Below are positions 44,201-52,675 of a stretch of DNA of 64,000 nucleotides, in pieces; the stretch's first letter is position 1; each line of letters opens with the position of its first letter. Below the pieces are notes generated by a model, which saw nothing but the letters and a program-made list of their open reading frames with translations, had not been told where the DNA came from and made no database searches. The stretch is from the NCBI GenBank assembly GCA_022773945.1, contig JALFNS010000048.1, positions 1 through 64,000 on the forward strand. The letters are read 5' to 3'. The stretch is from Clostridiales bacterium (lineage in GTDB: Bacteria; Bacillota; Clostridia; Peptostreptococcales; Anaerovoracaceae). Both the position numbers and the translations under genes were made by a program.

Positions 44201-46651
44201 CAGTGTGAAATCGCTCTTGCTCGAGTCATACCAGCTCTTATCCGCCACATAATCCCACATTTTCTTGCAGGTCAGCGGCTTAACGTCCAGAGTAAGGGCC
44301 GCACCGTCTGCAGTAATATCGCTGCCAACCTTAAATGTGGGCACCTCTGTAGATGTGGTCTCTCCGATTATTTCATCATCCTCATTCACGTACGAGTACT
44401 CATATGTGAACGGATTGGATAATTTGGCGGTGTATTTATATGTCAGATTCTCATCCTCGGGAGTTTTGCCGTCCTTCACCTTGGCGGTAATCACAAGGAA
44501 GTCACCCTCATAGACCGGATCTCCGGACTTTACAGGATAATCCTCTACCTCTTCGGTATTGTCTCCGTTCTTGATTATTCCGTTCTTGGTAATCTCAATA
44601 TCACAGACATCATTGTCCTTGATTCTGAGCACTTCAGGAGCTGCTTCTTCGAACTTGGCCGATACAGTGCTTGCACCGTTAACGGTCACGTAGTTACCCG
44701 AAAGTTTACTTCCGTTAAGCGTGTAATACCTGCACTTCCAGCCTTTCTCAGTTTCACTCGAAAGATATACAACAGTTCCGTTCGCTATACTGCCTGTGGC
44801 CGATGCTATGAGTTTGCCGCCGGCTGAAGGCTGTGACAGCGTCAGCGTTCCCGTTCCGCTGTTCTTTTCCCAGTAGAGAACGGGATATCCGTCAGAGCCT
44901 TCCACATATGCCTTACCGTTAACGTTGAGCTTCTCCAGGAGAGTTCCGTCCGTCATCTCCTTCTCAGTCATGGACACTGTGTTTACAGATACACTCTTGG
45001 CCAGGTTATATGAATAGTATCCCGGATACTTGTCATCGTCTCCGCAGCCTTCCAGATAGTAGCAATCGTCTACCGTATAGTTGCTGCCGCTGCTGTCGCA
45101 GCCTATACCTCTGCCACGCTTGTTTCCGTTGGTGTTAAGCTTACCTGTATTGTAACAGCAGTATATGCTCATGCCTTCGTTGGCACCTACTATGCCTCCT
45201 GTAGGATTGGCATATACCGTCTCCAGATATCCGTCGTTGTAGCAGTTGACTATAGTTCCCTTGTCAACCATTGAGCAGGCAACTATGCCGCCCAGACCCT
45301 TGGAGTCTGTACAGTATGCATATGCATGGTTTGCCAGATTCTCCAGCTTGATGCCGCCTTCAACGGATGAACCGCTGGCAGCATTGGAACCGCCGCCCAT
45401 GCATCCTACGAAACCACCTACCATTCTTCTGCCGAAGAAATATCCCGAGAGGGACATGTTTCTCAGCGAAGGCGGATTCTTAGGATTGTCTTCTCCATCA
45501 TAGAGACTACCCATCATGCCAACGAGGCCGGTTCCCTGGGCATAACCGTAAGCCGTGTCGCCTACAGTCCGGTAGCTCCATCTGAAACAGTAAACATTAG
45601 TGATATCATGCCCGCAACCGTCTATGGTTCCGTTAAAGGATGCGACTATCATGGTAGATCCGTCACTCGGATCCATGAGGTACTCTCCTCCTATAGGAGT
45701 CCAGTTAGGGTAATCATAGCTGTTCTTGCCGCTACTGTCGGTGGTGCTTCCCGAGAAGTTTTTGCTGTGATCTATCTGCGAGCCGTCGACGCCTCCCATA
45801 TCAAGATCCTCAGTAATCTTCACCGTCTTGTCGGAAAAGTCGTTCTTAGCAAGCCCCATATAAGCTTCATCTGTAATTCCCGCCACCAGGGATGCGTTGG
45901 AATCGTATTCGTTCTCTATAACATCCGGCAGACCTTCGTTGATATCCTGCTTCTTGGTGGTCTGCGGGGTGTCATAGTCAAATTGCTTCGTCAGATCCGA
46001 ACGCTCGCCCTTGACTCTGTAAATAGGAGTGCTGTTGTTGATGCTGCCGTTTACTATGGCCGCCAGTCCCGCAAGCTGAGCCGGGTCGCCTATGCTGTAG
46101 GTGTCCTTGCCTTCGCTGTACCAGGATACGTCAACAGCCCCGTCCCATTTGGTCGTGGAATAGTATTCGGCTATGACTGTGGCCTTTGCATCATCCTTGG
46201 ACGTGCCGTTTGTGGCGGTAAATCCGTCGTAAGGCGCCTTGAATGTATAAGTATACTTCTGTGTGGACGAATTGTAGCTGAAATCCGCGAAGGAATATGC
46301 CTTTTTTTCCGCGTCCACATAGTATCTTATTGTGGCGATGTCCTTGCCTGACACCTTGTCAAAGGTGCCGGTTACTGTTTCCCCGGCATTTGCCATAGGT
46401 GTGACTTCCATTGCCGAGGCAGGTGCCGTTTCATCCTCTCCGGATGCGACGTCCTCCTCCGCCGGCTGAGATTCCTCCGCAGCTAGCTCATCTGCAGCCG
46501 CACCGGATTCATCAATATCCTTCTCAACGGCCGCCGATCCGCTGCCGCTGTCCGGCGCGCTGTCTGTGGCCGCTACAGGTATGGTGAACATAGTCAGTGC
46601 CATTATCACTGTCAGTGACCATACCATCACCTTTCTAAATGTTCTCTTCAT
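41285..46651 (-). CDS. giant secreted protein with GLUG-type repeats and SUOX-like domain (about 1788 aa)
   Basis: A signal peptide (VMVWSLTVIMALTMFTIPVAAT) follows the ATG at 46651, which has GGTGAGGA upstream; the longer ORF start has no support. After an acidic region come two large beta-helix/GLUG-type parts with repeats such as GGIVGANEG, GGVAGYAGAS and GGVVGSLSG. A Cys-rich segment (CEDCGLSYG, CKECGKVL) leads to a SUOX-like domain (YVTLEDVFKDQGLTCEDVDSIKV), a coiled coil, and two fibronectin-III-like domains with a basic tail like the 735-aa protein. The start overlaps the ABC ATPase gene by 17 bases, so it is the last gene of the importer operon. Adhesion or ligand capture at the surface is likely; the ligand is unknown. 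Confidence 0.82.
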   Translation of the reverse strand: MKRTFRKVMVWSLTVIMALTMFTIPVAATDSAPDSGSGSAAVEKDIDESGAAADELAAEESQPAEEDVASGEDETAPASAMEVTPMANAGETVTGTFDKVSGKDIATIRYYVDAEKKAYSFADFSYNSSTQKYTYTFKAPYDGFTATNGTSKDDAKATVIAEYYSTTKWDGAVDVSWYSEGKDTYSIGDPAQLAGLAAIVNGSINNSTPIYRVKGERSDLTKQFDYDTPQTTKKQDINEGLPDVIENEYDSNASLVAGITDEAYMGLAKNDFSDKTVKITEDLDMGGVDGSQIDHSKNFSGSTTDSSGKNSYDYPNWTPIGGEYLMDPSDGSTMIVASFNGTIDGCGHDITNVYCFRWSYRTVGDTAYGYAQGTGLVGMMGSLYDGEDNPKNPPSLRNMSLSGYFFGRRMVGGFVGCMGGGSNAASGSSVEGGIKLENLANHAYAYCTDSKGLGGIVACSMVDKGTIVNCYNDGYLETVYANPTGGIVGANEGMSIYCCYNTGKLNTNGNKRGRGIGCDSSGSNYTVDDCYYLEGCGDDDKYPGYYSYNLAKSVSVNTVSMTEKEMTDGTLLEKLNVNGKAYVEGSDGYPVLYWEKNSGTGTLTLSQPSAGGKLIASATGSIANGTVVYLSSETEKGWKCRYYTLNGSKLSGNYVTVNGASTVSAKFEEAAPEVLRIKDNDVCDIEITKNGIIKNGDNTEEVEDYPVKSGDPVYEGDFLVITAKVKDGKTPEDENLTYKYTAKLSNPFTYEYSYVNEDDEIIGETTSTEVPTFKVGSDITADGAALTLDVKPLTCKKMWDYVADKSWYDSSKSDFTLTTAEELAGLSVLVDEGNTFAGKTVKLGNNISLKNNDGTSGKRYWDGIGNDDSAPFAGTFDGCGHEITDYEGSANGLFEYVAGTSATDRAEVRNLTIRGSSEGQNACAFAAKAKNADISKCISYCTVKSTNGNGHAASIVGYATDKCTISDCRNYAVVEGIGYVGGIAGELKGTCEITDCVNRGNVYSLNTGGNYVGGVVGSLSGKLTASANYGNVEAYGRNIGGVAGYAGASTVLVDRCYNAGTVTYDQGTNTYDCIGGIIGFGSKYVIKKSFNCGTIEKLEGSMPASNVGAVVGKEGKNSSSSTENVYYLNTTCDYAQGGMKQNELDTTASYSKGIKQATAAEFADKTKVLEAVNENSVFNLKEAGYPELASASGEHIHNGGTATCADLAVCEDCGLSYGLYSREHGETKLVGDAAAVWTNDGYTGDTVCKECGKVLKKGSVIAADLDATAIEVKVMKGSKEVSAKSYTVKQFDSMKKTSPAIAYTYGGENPQIEAVTQYVTLEDVFKDQGLTCEDVDSIKVVCAANTDTISMEKLNTWNKYYEKGKEYDAPAAFAIARNTGVGDLATIARESEVRGSLRFGYGVSPEMANESVGGKRLVSPVNSLEIYLAQPKVNYQTNEDSEAEICYLSDAISKINENGGIITFTEDVYTEDEGLVIDAGSNTAVIDLGSNGYELSGDVTVKSGTLNIQGTGKIDGKLSASKAGTISAAGGAYTYEIEKDYCASGYVPVYDKETELYTITEKTAYQAQLAANALRHELDGIVAEISSMAALINELNATIEVNDTTVTAKAAAANYKTVTLTWSANRTVACFKVEKKINGSWTELNPTTTGKYTDSGEPGITNEYRVAAGVEYEGLEGEKLVKYGKYVTASAKPGIGKATAPKVTSKSKKLTVKWTSVAGADSYDVWVGTNSSVTKGLVKYNNVKSRSKVTKKLKKGKTYYVKVRAHVKNSRGTVVYGAWSTAKKIKCK

Positions 46652-47450
46652 CTTCCTCACCTGTCCCATTCTCTGCGAGAGCCGCAGGTATGCAGCTGCG
46701 TACAACGCTGCCTCCTACCGGCACCTCTAAAACTTTGACTTCCAGACCATATATTTCATTTATCAACTTCTCTGTTAATATATCCTCCGCCTTGCCTGCC
46801 GCCAGAACCTTGTGGTTTTTGATTGCCAGAACGTGTGTGGCATACTGCAGGGCGTGCTCCGGATTGTGTGTGGAGAGAAGAATCGTATATCCTCTCTTTG
46901 CCATCTTCCGGATGTGTCTCAGGACGTGCTGCTGGTTTCCGTAGTCCAGATTGGCCGTAGGCTCGTCCATTATGAGAATTCGTGCCTTCTGCGCCATAGC
47001 TCTGGCCAGGAGTGCCAGCTGTCTCTCTCCTCCCGATATCTCGTTTATGCCTCTGTCCGCCATGTAACCGATATCCAGATATTCCATGGCTTTCTCGGCT
47101 ATCGCTATGTGTTCCTCTCCCGGCGACTGCAAAGGCGACAGCATTCCTGTCGTGCCCATTAGAACTGCGTCTCTGACAGTATAATTGTAGACGGGAGTCT
47201 CCGACTGAGGGATGTATGCGGCCAGCTTGGCCATCTCCTTGCGGTTCATTGTTCTGATATCCCTGCCGCCCAGAAGAATCTCACCTTCATATTTCCTGAG
47301 AAGCCCCAGCATGCACTTGAACAGCGTGCTCTTGCCTGCGCCGTTAGGTCCCAGTATAGCGATAAGCTGCCCTTCACCGAATTCGAAGCTTATGTCGTCG
47401 AGTACCCTTGCTTTATCATATGCGAAAGACAGATTGCTGACCTTAATCAT
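46635..47450 (-). CDS. FecCD-type ABC importer ATPase
   Basis: The 271-residue ATPase has Walker A GPNGAGKST, signature ISGGERQLALLARAMAQ and Walker B ILIMDEPTANLDYGNQQHV, the form found in iron-chelate, heme and cobalamin importers (FepC/BtuD). The ATG at 47450 has GGAGGTGG upstream and overlaps the permease gene by eight bases. It supplies ATP hydrolysis for the permease and the binding protein of the same operon. Confidence 0.93.
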   Translation of the reverse strand: MIKVSNLSFAYDKARVLDDISFEFGEGQLIAILGPNGAGKSTLFKCMLGLLRKYEGEILLGGRDIRTMNRKEMAKLAAYIPQSETPVYNYTVRDAVLMGTTGMLSPLQSPGEEHIAIAEKAMEYLDIGYMADRGINEISGGERQLALLARAMAQKARILIMDEPTANLDYGNQQHVLRHIRKMAKRGYTILLSTHNPEHALQYATHVLAIKNHKVLAAGKAEDILTEKLINEIYGLEVKVLEVPVGGSVVRSCIPAALAENGTGEEDEENI

Positions 47451-48474
47451 TCCGGCCACCTCCTCCCGTTGTGAGAAGCAGGTATATGAACAGCGGTGCT
47501 CCCACAAATGATGTGAGAATTCCTATCGGAATTTCCGCCGTCGTCGCCAGTCTTGCTATATCGTCCACAATCAGGAGAAATGCCGCACCGAAAAGCGCCG
47601 TTGCCGGTATCAGCCTCCTGTAGTCATATCCGAATATCATTCTGCAGAAATGAGGTATAACCAGTCCTACCCAGCCGATCATTCCCGAAACGGAAACAGC
47701 CGATGCTGTAAGTAGTGTGGCGCATACAACAACCACCAGTCTGAGCAGGGTGATGTTGATTCCTACGGATTTGGAGGTCTCCTCTTCTATGGTGAGCAGG
47801 TTAAGTCTCCATCTCACGAGGAAGAGAGGTATCATTCCGATTGCCATAGGCACGATTATGAACAGCAGGTCCTCCTGCTTGATGGAGGAAAGCTGACCCA
47901 TCAGCCAGTAGGTTATAGCCGGAAGCTCATCATCCGTATCCGCCACCAGCTTAATAAATGATGTACCTGCGGAGAAAAGGGATGATATTACCATTCCTCC
48001 AAGTATCATTGCCAGTGTTTCGTTGGTTCTGCTCAGTCGGCTGACCACATATGCCAGGGCTACCGCAGCCATACCGAATATGAATGCCGATGTGGATATA
48101 GCGAAGTATCCCGCACCCAGCAGTATTGCCAGTGCCGCACCGAATCCCGCACCTGTTGATGCACCCAGTATGTCAGGTGACACAAGCGGGTTTCTGAACA
48201 TTCCCTGATAGCACACTCCCGCCATGCTGAGTGCTGCTCCTATGAGAATGGCCGCCCCTATTCTCGGCAGTCTTATCTCGAAAAGCACTTTTTCTGCAGC
48301 AACCTCCCAGGTTCTCTCCATGTCCACAAATGGCATTTTGGACCATATAACCTTGAGAAACTCCTCTATGGTGAGAGAGTACCTTCCCAGCACTACAGAA
48401 ACAAGAATCGCTGCTATGAAAACAGCGATTAATACTATAAATTTGATTGCGTATTTATTATTGTCTTTACTCAT
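47443..48474 (-). CDS. FecCD-family ABC importer permease
   Basis: The 343-residue membrane protein has about ten segments and family hallmarks: RLPRIGAAILIGAALSMAGVCYQGMFRNPLVSPDILGASTGAGFGAAL near residue 75, and the coupling region SKSVGINITLLR. FecCD transporters move iron chelates, heme, cobalamin or related metal complexes. It overlaps the DUF2149 gene by eight bases, so the ExbD-like protein and the importer are made together. Confidence 0.93.
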   Translation of the reverse strand: MSKDNNKYAIKFIVLIAVFIAAILVSVVLGRYSLTIEEFLKVIWSKMPFVDMERTWEVAAEKVLFEIRLPRIGAAILIGAALSMAGVCYQGMFRNPLVSPDILGASTGAGFGAALAILLGAGYFAISTSAFIFGMAAVALAYVVSRLSRTNETLAMILGGMVISSLFSAGTSFIKLVADTDDELPAITYWLMGQLSSIKQEDLLFIIVPMAIGMIPLFLVRWRLNLLTIEEETSKSVGINITLLRLVVVVCATLLTASAVSVSGMIGWVGLVIPHFCRMIFGYDYRRLIPATALFGAAFLLIVDDIARLATTAEIPIGILTSFVGAPLFIYLLLTTGGGGRND

Positions 48475-48787
48475 TTATCTTGTAATAGTATTTTCCTGTT
48501 CTGGAATCATAATATACGTTACCCATCTTCTGGGCGTCATCCGGCATTTCATCCATATCCTGCAGGTCGTCCTCTGTGAAGGATACAGACTCCTTGCCCT
48601 GTGTTTCAGTCGCTTCCTGAGTCGCATCAATCTCTACATTCCAGTGTAATATGAGCGCCAGCATTATTCCTACTGCCAGAATCAGCATTACGTCCGAAAG
48701 GTTCGAGATGTAGCTCATCGGATTTACATCTTCACCGCCGCCGAATCTGTCACGTCTTCTGTTTCTTCTGTTTCTCTGCCTTCTCAT
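48467..48787 (-). CDS. DUF2149 protein, ExbD-like (module 1)
   Basis: The 106-residue protein has a basic N-terminus (MRRQRNRRNRRRDRFGGG), one membrane segment (NLSDVMLILAVGIMLALILHW) and an outside tail ending SRTGKYYYKINE. The segment starts with Asp in a DVML context, as in ExbD/TolR, where that Asp carries protons. It overlaps the ExbB-like gene by one base. I infer that the pair forms a proton-driven motor. The same arrangement recurs at 60.8-61.8 kb. Confidence 0.82.
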   Translation of the reverse strand: MRRQRNRRNRRRDRFGGGEDVNPMSYISNLSDVMLILAVGIMLALILHWNVEIDATQEATETQGKESVSFTEDDLQDMDEMPDDAQKMGNVYYDSRTGKYYYKINE

Positions 48788-49443
48788 TACTTCACTTCAC
48801 TCTCACTCTTCTTACCGTTCATTTCAAGCTGTATGTCCACTACGCTGTCCACCAGTGTCTCCAGATCGGACATGTATGCGGCGTACCAGTGTCTTCTGAA
48901 TGTGTGTATAACGAGGCAAACACCTGCTGTCAGCAGTCCGGCTATTGTAGTATCAAAGGCTGTAAGCATGGATTCCGAAAGTGTCTGAGTATCTCCCTGT
49001 CCCAGAGCAATTATTCCGGGGCCCAGAGGAATCAGTGTACCGAGAAGTCCCACCATAGGAGCAAGCTTGGAAATCAGATTCGTCACACTGAGCACTCTGT
49101 CGTAATGGGACTGCTCCGCCTCCACAATGTTATCTGCCAGGCTCATGAGCATATCCTCGCTGAAATCAGGATGTCTGGTGAGCTCGAGAAGAGCGCTCTT
49201 CTGCCTTTTCAGCAGACCGCTGCCTTCGATGCATTCCTGAAGATTGTCCTTGCCGGCCTTCAGTTCGTCGAGAAGTGCCGGAAGAGAATAGTTCATGTGT
49301 CTTCTCTCTTTAACTGCCTCTACAACAATCCATCCTATACAGAATACGGCAAAAGCAATGAAGAGAATCAGAATTACTATTACCGGATTTCTCATTGCCG
49401 TTGACACCGCGTGCAATATTGTCTGAAAAACATTTAATTCCAT
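48787..49443 (-). CDS. MotA/TolQ/ExbB-like proton channel protein (module 1)
   Basis: The 218-residue protein has an N-terminal membrane helix (VIVILILFIAFAVFCIGWIVVEAV), a soluble helical section, and two further helices within LISKLAPMVGLLGTLIPLGPGIIALGQGDTQTLSESMLTAFDTTIAGLLTAGVCLVI, the family core. ExbB/TolQ proteins form a pentameric ring around ExbD and convert proton flow into motion. Here it stands between the anchored surface protein and DUF2149 within an ABC importer operon. Confidence 0.9.
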   Translation of the reverse strand: MELNVFQTILHAVSTAMRNPVIVILILFIAFAVFCIGWIVVEAVKERRHMNYSLPALLDELKAGKDNLQECIEGSGLLKRQKSALLELTRHPDFSEDMLMSLADNIVEAEQSHYDRVLSVTNLISKLAPMVGLLGTLIPLGPGIIALGQGDTQTLSESMLTAFDTTIAGLLTAGVCLVIHTFRRHWYAAYMSDLETLVDSVVDIQLEMNGKKSESEVK

Positions 49444-49454
49444 TTGCTTGTCAC

Positions 49455-51038
49455 CTATTTAACCTTTCCTTTACCAAGTTTGATATTGAATGCCAGAAGC
49501 TCGCTGACTCCTCCCGCCGCAAGCATTACCAGGCATCCCAGTCCGGTGAGCAGGAGTATTTTCTTCTGCTCATCCTCTTTTTCTTCCGTGTTGTCTTCTT
49601 CCTTTATCTCCGTTATATCTTCCGTCGCCGCAGTAAGCGTCTGTGACTGAAGGGCTTCATTCAGCTCGGCTGCCGCCTCGTCGGAAAGTTCGAAGGTGGA
49701 TGAGCTTCCCGCCAGCTGTGCCGCCGACTGCTTCTGATCCTTCATCTCACTGTTATCGGATGTGTTCCGGTCTTTGCTGTTCTTGTTGTCCACAGAGCCG
49801 TCACCTTTATTTCCTTCAGTGCTTCCTCCGTTGGTTGTGTTGTCCTTCTCGCTGTTTTCATCACCCTTCGGGTTGCCTTCTCCGGTAACCGTCTCGGATG
49901 TTGCTATAGGCTGTGAACTGGCCCCCACACCTGCCGTAATCGAAGCCTCGCCGGCGCCCACGATATCATATGAAACCGTTACCGTGGCCTTGTCGCTGTA
50001 CTTGCTGTCCGGGGTCACCTTGACTCCTGTTATAACCAGAACGTCCGTGTTGGTGGACTTGACGTTCATGAGATCCGACAGTGCGTTTATTATGTCCACA
50101 TTGTCCGCACTCACGGTCATTGTCATCTCGTGGGATCCGTACTTGCCGTTGAGACCTCCCATCTCACCCACGGTAGGCTGTCCCTCCAGGGTAACATAGA
50201 CGCTGCTGACGTACTTGTCGCTCTGTCCCGTCATAGATTCCGTAGGTGATGACTGCCCGAAGAGAAGTCTGAATCGTGTTCCCGAACTAAGCGAGGAAAA
50301 GTCGGAACCTATATGCTCGAATTCTTCGTTGAACTGAGCCCAGTTGTCCTCGATTGCCAGCATAGGCTGAACTGTCTTCTTGCTTTTGTTGGCATTCTCG
50401 AAGGAGTAGCCGACGATTTTGCTCTTGTCCTCCACCTCTTCGGTGACGATTTTTGTCACAATTTCATCGTAGCCTTCCTCCACGAGAACTTCTTCTCCAT
50501 CCTCACCGACCTCGTAAACAGGATCGTGGTGTATGGGCTCCTCAACTTCCTTCTCTATTGTCTTGGTTCCGTAGATTATCGTCCTGTGTCCTGCCAGATC
50601 TTCATAGTAGTATCTGGTCTTGAACAGGGAACCGCGATCGAACGATGTCCTTATGCCTTTGCTGTCCTCAACGTAAAACTTGAGGTTCTTCACGTCTCCG
50701 TAATATATGTTTGCATCACTGAGAATGTCGGATATGTATATGCCTCGCGCGGAATCCACTATAGCCGTATACTTGGTACTGCTGCTCTGCTGGAAGTAGG
50801 AGTAGGCCTGCTCATGGCATTTCCCCGCCAGATCCCTCCAGTGATACTTCTTCACCTCAACATACTCCGACAGGTCCATCCCCAGATACCCCACCTTGAT
50901 GGTCAGATAGTCTGTAGCGACATCCGCATGAGACTTTACCGTGAGTCCCGGCAGAAGAAGCAGGCACATTGCCAGCACTGCGACTGTCCGCCTCAGTATA
51001 TTAAGTTTTTTTCGTCTTCGTTTCTTTTTTTCTATCAT
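49455..51038 (-). CDS. membrane-anchored surface protein with SUOX-like domain (module 1, 527 aa)
   Basis: A basic N-terminus and signal segment (TVAVLAMCLLLLPGLTVKSHA) are followed by a domain with GIYISDILSDANIYYGDVKNLKFYVEDSKGI and RYYYEDLAGH, and later TRFRLLFGQ, the same pattern seen in the module-2 protein. The middle is a low-complexity Gly/Asn/Lys/Glu linker (about residues 385-440). A single C-terminal helix (ILLLTGLGCLVMLAAGGVSELLAF) anchors it with a short basic tail inside. That topology would let the outer domain touch a binding protein while the tail meets the ExbB-like complex. No close known family is recognised. Confidence 0.75.
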   Translation of the reverse strand: MIEKKKRRRKKLNILRRTVAVLAMCLLLLPGLTVKSHADVATDYLTIKVGYLGMDLSEYVEVKKYHWRDLAGKCHEQAYSYFQQSSSTKYTAIVDSARGIYISDILSDANIYYGDVKNLKFYVEDSKGIRTSFDRGSLFKTRYYYEDLAGHRTIIYGTKTIEKEVEEPIHHDPVYEVGEDGEEVLVEEGYDEIVTKIVTEEVEDKSKIVGYSFENANKSKKTVQPMLAIEDNWAQFNEEFEHIGSDFSSLSSGTRFRLLFGQSSPTESMTGQSDKYVSSVYVTLEGQPTVGEMGGLNGKYGSHEMTMTVSADNVDIINALSDLMNVKSTNTDVLVITGVKVTPDSKYSDKATVTVSYDIVGAGEASITAGVGASSQPIATSETVTGEGNPKGDENSEKDNTTNGGSTEGNKGDGSVDNKNSKDRNTSDNSEMKDQKQSAAQLAGSSSTFELSDEAAAELNEALQSQTLTAATEDITEIKEEDNTEEKEDEQKKILLLTGLGCLVMLAAGGVSELLAFNIKLGKGKVK

Positions 51039-51053
51039 TAAGTATTTGCTTTT

Positions 51054-52151
51054 TTATTTGAAATATGAATTGGCCAGCATTTCCTTCGCTTCCTCGTCCG
51101 ACATATCGTAATTCCAGAAGAGCTTGTAGTACTCCTGAGCCACTTCCACCATATCGTAATCGTTGTATATGTCCGGATATGCCAGCTGTCCTAGCCAACA
51201 TACTCCGAGCACCATATTCACTGAAGGAGGAGATGACATCCAGCAGTAAGGGTCTCCCGGAATCTCATAATATCTTCCGGCCTTTACCGCCTTGAGTTCG
51301 GACCATTCGTTGTCCGCCAGATCCGCATACGGCCCGCCTTCCGTGAGTATTATCATGTCCGGTTCATCCTCATAGAGACTCTCCATGCTGACTATGGTTC
51401 CGCCGCCTTTGTCGGTTATTTCCTCAGGAATTATGGCGTTTCTGGCTCCGATCAGATCAATTACCTGAGCCTGCGACGAGCCCTTGGCGTTAACAGCCAG
51501 ACCTGTCGCCCCTGTTCCGTAGAGGATGCTTATCTTATCGCTTGCGTCTATCTTCGCACTGTTGGTCTCCGCCATTTCAACAGTCCTGTCTATGAAGGCG
51601 GCCAGCTCTTCTCCCTTCTCTTCTCTGTTGAGGAGTTTGCCGAGAGTTCTGTATGTGTCTGCCATGTGTTCCAGTGTGCCATCATAGAAAAGTGCCGGTA
51701 TCCCCGTCTGCTTCTGTATGGAATTCATATCCGATTTAACGGTAGCCTTCTTGTCTCCCAGGTCGAATACAACCTGCGGTTCAGCTTCTATGAGGGATTC
51801 CATATTCAGTGTTGACTTGCTGCCGTAGAACTGCCCGAAAGTAGGCAGATACAACAGTTCTTCAGGGAGATACTTCTCCTGATCCATGCTCGGACTGGCC
51901 GACACTCCTACAAGCATATCCGATGCTATAGGTATGAGCATCATGGTAGCCGTGGCTCCCGACGGTGCTATCTTAGTGAGATCTGCCGGGATTTCAATTT
52001 CGCTTCTCCCCGAATCATCCTTGACCATCTGCGTCTCTACGCCTTCGAGAGGGTCGTATTCCGGTCCGCCGCAGCCGGTCATAACAATCGTCGTCATCAT
52101 CATGACAACAATCATCAGTGATGTTACTATTCTCAGTTTTCTGTTCTTCAT
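51054..52151 (-). CDS. ABC importer substrate-binding lipoprotein, FepB/BtuF class (module 1)
   Basis: The ATG at 52151 begins MKNRKLRIVTSLMIVVMMMTTIVMTGCGG, a clear lipoprotein signal; the longer ORF start would include promoter sequence. The 365-residue protein is a class III binding protein with two lobes on a rigid helix (DSGRSEIEIPADLTKIAPSGATA, LIEAEPQVVFDLGDKK, PDMIILTEGG, WSELKAVKAGRYYEIPGDPYCWMSSPPSVN). Relatives bind iron chelates, heme or cobalamin. It heads the operon with surface protein, ExbB-like, DUF2149, permease, ATPase and the giant protein, under a CRP-type promoter. Confidence 0.92.
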   Translation of the reverse strand: MKNRKLRIVTSLMIVVMMMTTIVMTGCGGPEYDPLEGVETQMVKDDSGRSEIEIPADLTKIAPSGATATMMLIPIASDMLVGVSASPSMDQEKYLPEELLYLPTFGQFYGSKSTLNMESLIEAEPQVVFDLGDKKATVKSDMNSIQKQTGIPALFYDGTLEHMADTYRTLGKLLNREEKGEELAAFIDRTVEMAETNSAKIDASDKISILYGTGATGLAVNAKGSSQAQVIDLIGARNAIIPEEITDKGGGTIVSMESLYEDEPDMIILTEGGPYADLADNEWSELKAVKAGRYYEIPGDPYCWMSSPPSVNMVLGVCWLGQLAYPDIYNDYDMVEVAQEYYKLFWNYDMSDEEAKEMLANSYFK

Positions 52152-52200
52152 ATTGATTATTACCTGCTCGATACTGTGTGATATAAGCATACGTACTTTA

Positions 52201-52244
52201 ATTATATAGATTCGGTATTCCTCACATTGTTGCTTCAACAACGT
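52201..52244 (-). promoter_or_regulatory. promoter with CRP-family site for the surface-uptake operon
   Basis: TTGTTG-CTTCAA-CAACGT at 52227-52244 matches the ATGTTG-N6-CAACAT pattern at 10 of 12 positions. On the minus strand TATAAT (52206-52201) is a perfect -10; the repeat is centred at -41.5 from the expected start, as at the 31.1-kb promoter. Confidence 0.65.
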
Positions 52245-52280
52245 ATTTTTACGCATTTGTTGTGCCAAAAGCACAGACAC

Positions 52281-52310
52281 CAAAAAAGGCTGTCGTTTAA
52301 TGCGGCAGCC
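52281..52310 (-). terminator. terminator upstream of the surface-uptake promoter
   Basis: On the minus strand GGCTG and CAGCC close a 23-base hairpin with TTTTTTG after it. It ends transcription from the gene remnant at 52.4 kb. Confidence 0.75.
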
Positions 52311-52351
52311 TCCTTAAACCTGAGCTGTATGTTATTTCGCGTATTTCTTCA

Positions 52352-52544
52352 TCAGTCCGGTGCTTTCTCCAGGTACTCCTGCTGCTGATCTCTGATTGCC
52401 TTGAGCTCCTCGATTTCGGCGGTTACGTCAGGGTTTGAAATGTCATACTTCTCACCCAGGCTTCTTACTACATCGCCAGTGTCCGTATGAGGATAGGCGG
52501 ATAATACATCCTGCATCAAGGCGGCATGACAGGTTTCGTGGATT
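52352..52544 (-). pseudogene. 3' remnant of a gene with an HExxH-type motif
   Basis: An open minus-strand frame runs to a TGA at 52354-52352 and reads IHETCHAALMQDVLSAYPHTDTGDVVRSLG at its start and AIRDQQQEYLEKAPD at its end. It is protein-like in composition, has no start codon with a ribosome site, and is cut at its upstream end by a stop exactly where the AT-rich repeat array D begins. HETCH matches the zinc-protease pattern HExxH, but with so short a piece this could be chance. I read it as the tail of a disrupted gene. Confidence 0.5.
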
Positions 52545-52675
52545 TAGACATGCTAAATTCTGATTTTACTGCTAATTTAAAAATTTTAGTGGTAAATTTG
52601 TATTTTATCAATTAAAAAACCACTAAATTCTGTGTCTGCAGCTTCCATTGCTGAGAAATACATCATTTTTAGTGG
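52543..52675. repeat. repeat array D: CCACTAAA / TTTAGTGG words
   Basis: TTTAGTGG at 52585 and 52668 and CCACTAAA at 52620 are full copies; degenerate copies lie at 52543 (TTTAGACA) and 52550 (ATGCTAAA). Three copies (52550, 52585, 52620) are spaced exactly 35 bases apart, and CTAAATTCTG recurs directly at 70 bases. The region is strongly AT-rich. The layout is looser than arrays A-C (cores of 27 and 40 bases), and the word is different again. It directly abuts the broken gene on one side and lies before the DUF364 gene's 3' end on the other. Confidence 0.6.

Noticed and set aside
38950-46651. sortase-anchored surface proteins
   Set aside because: Neither large secreted protein ends in an LPXTG-type motif or a C-terminal membrane helix; both end in a basic fibronectin-III-like domain.
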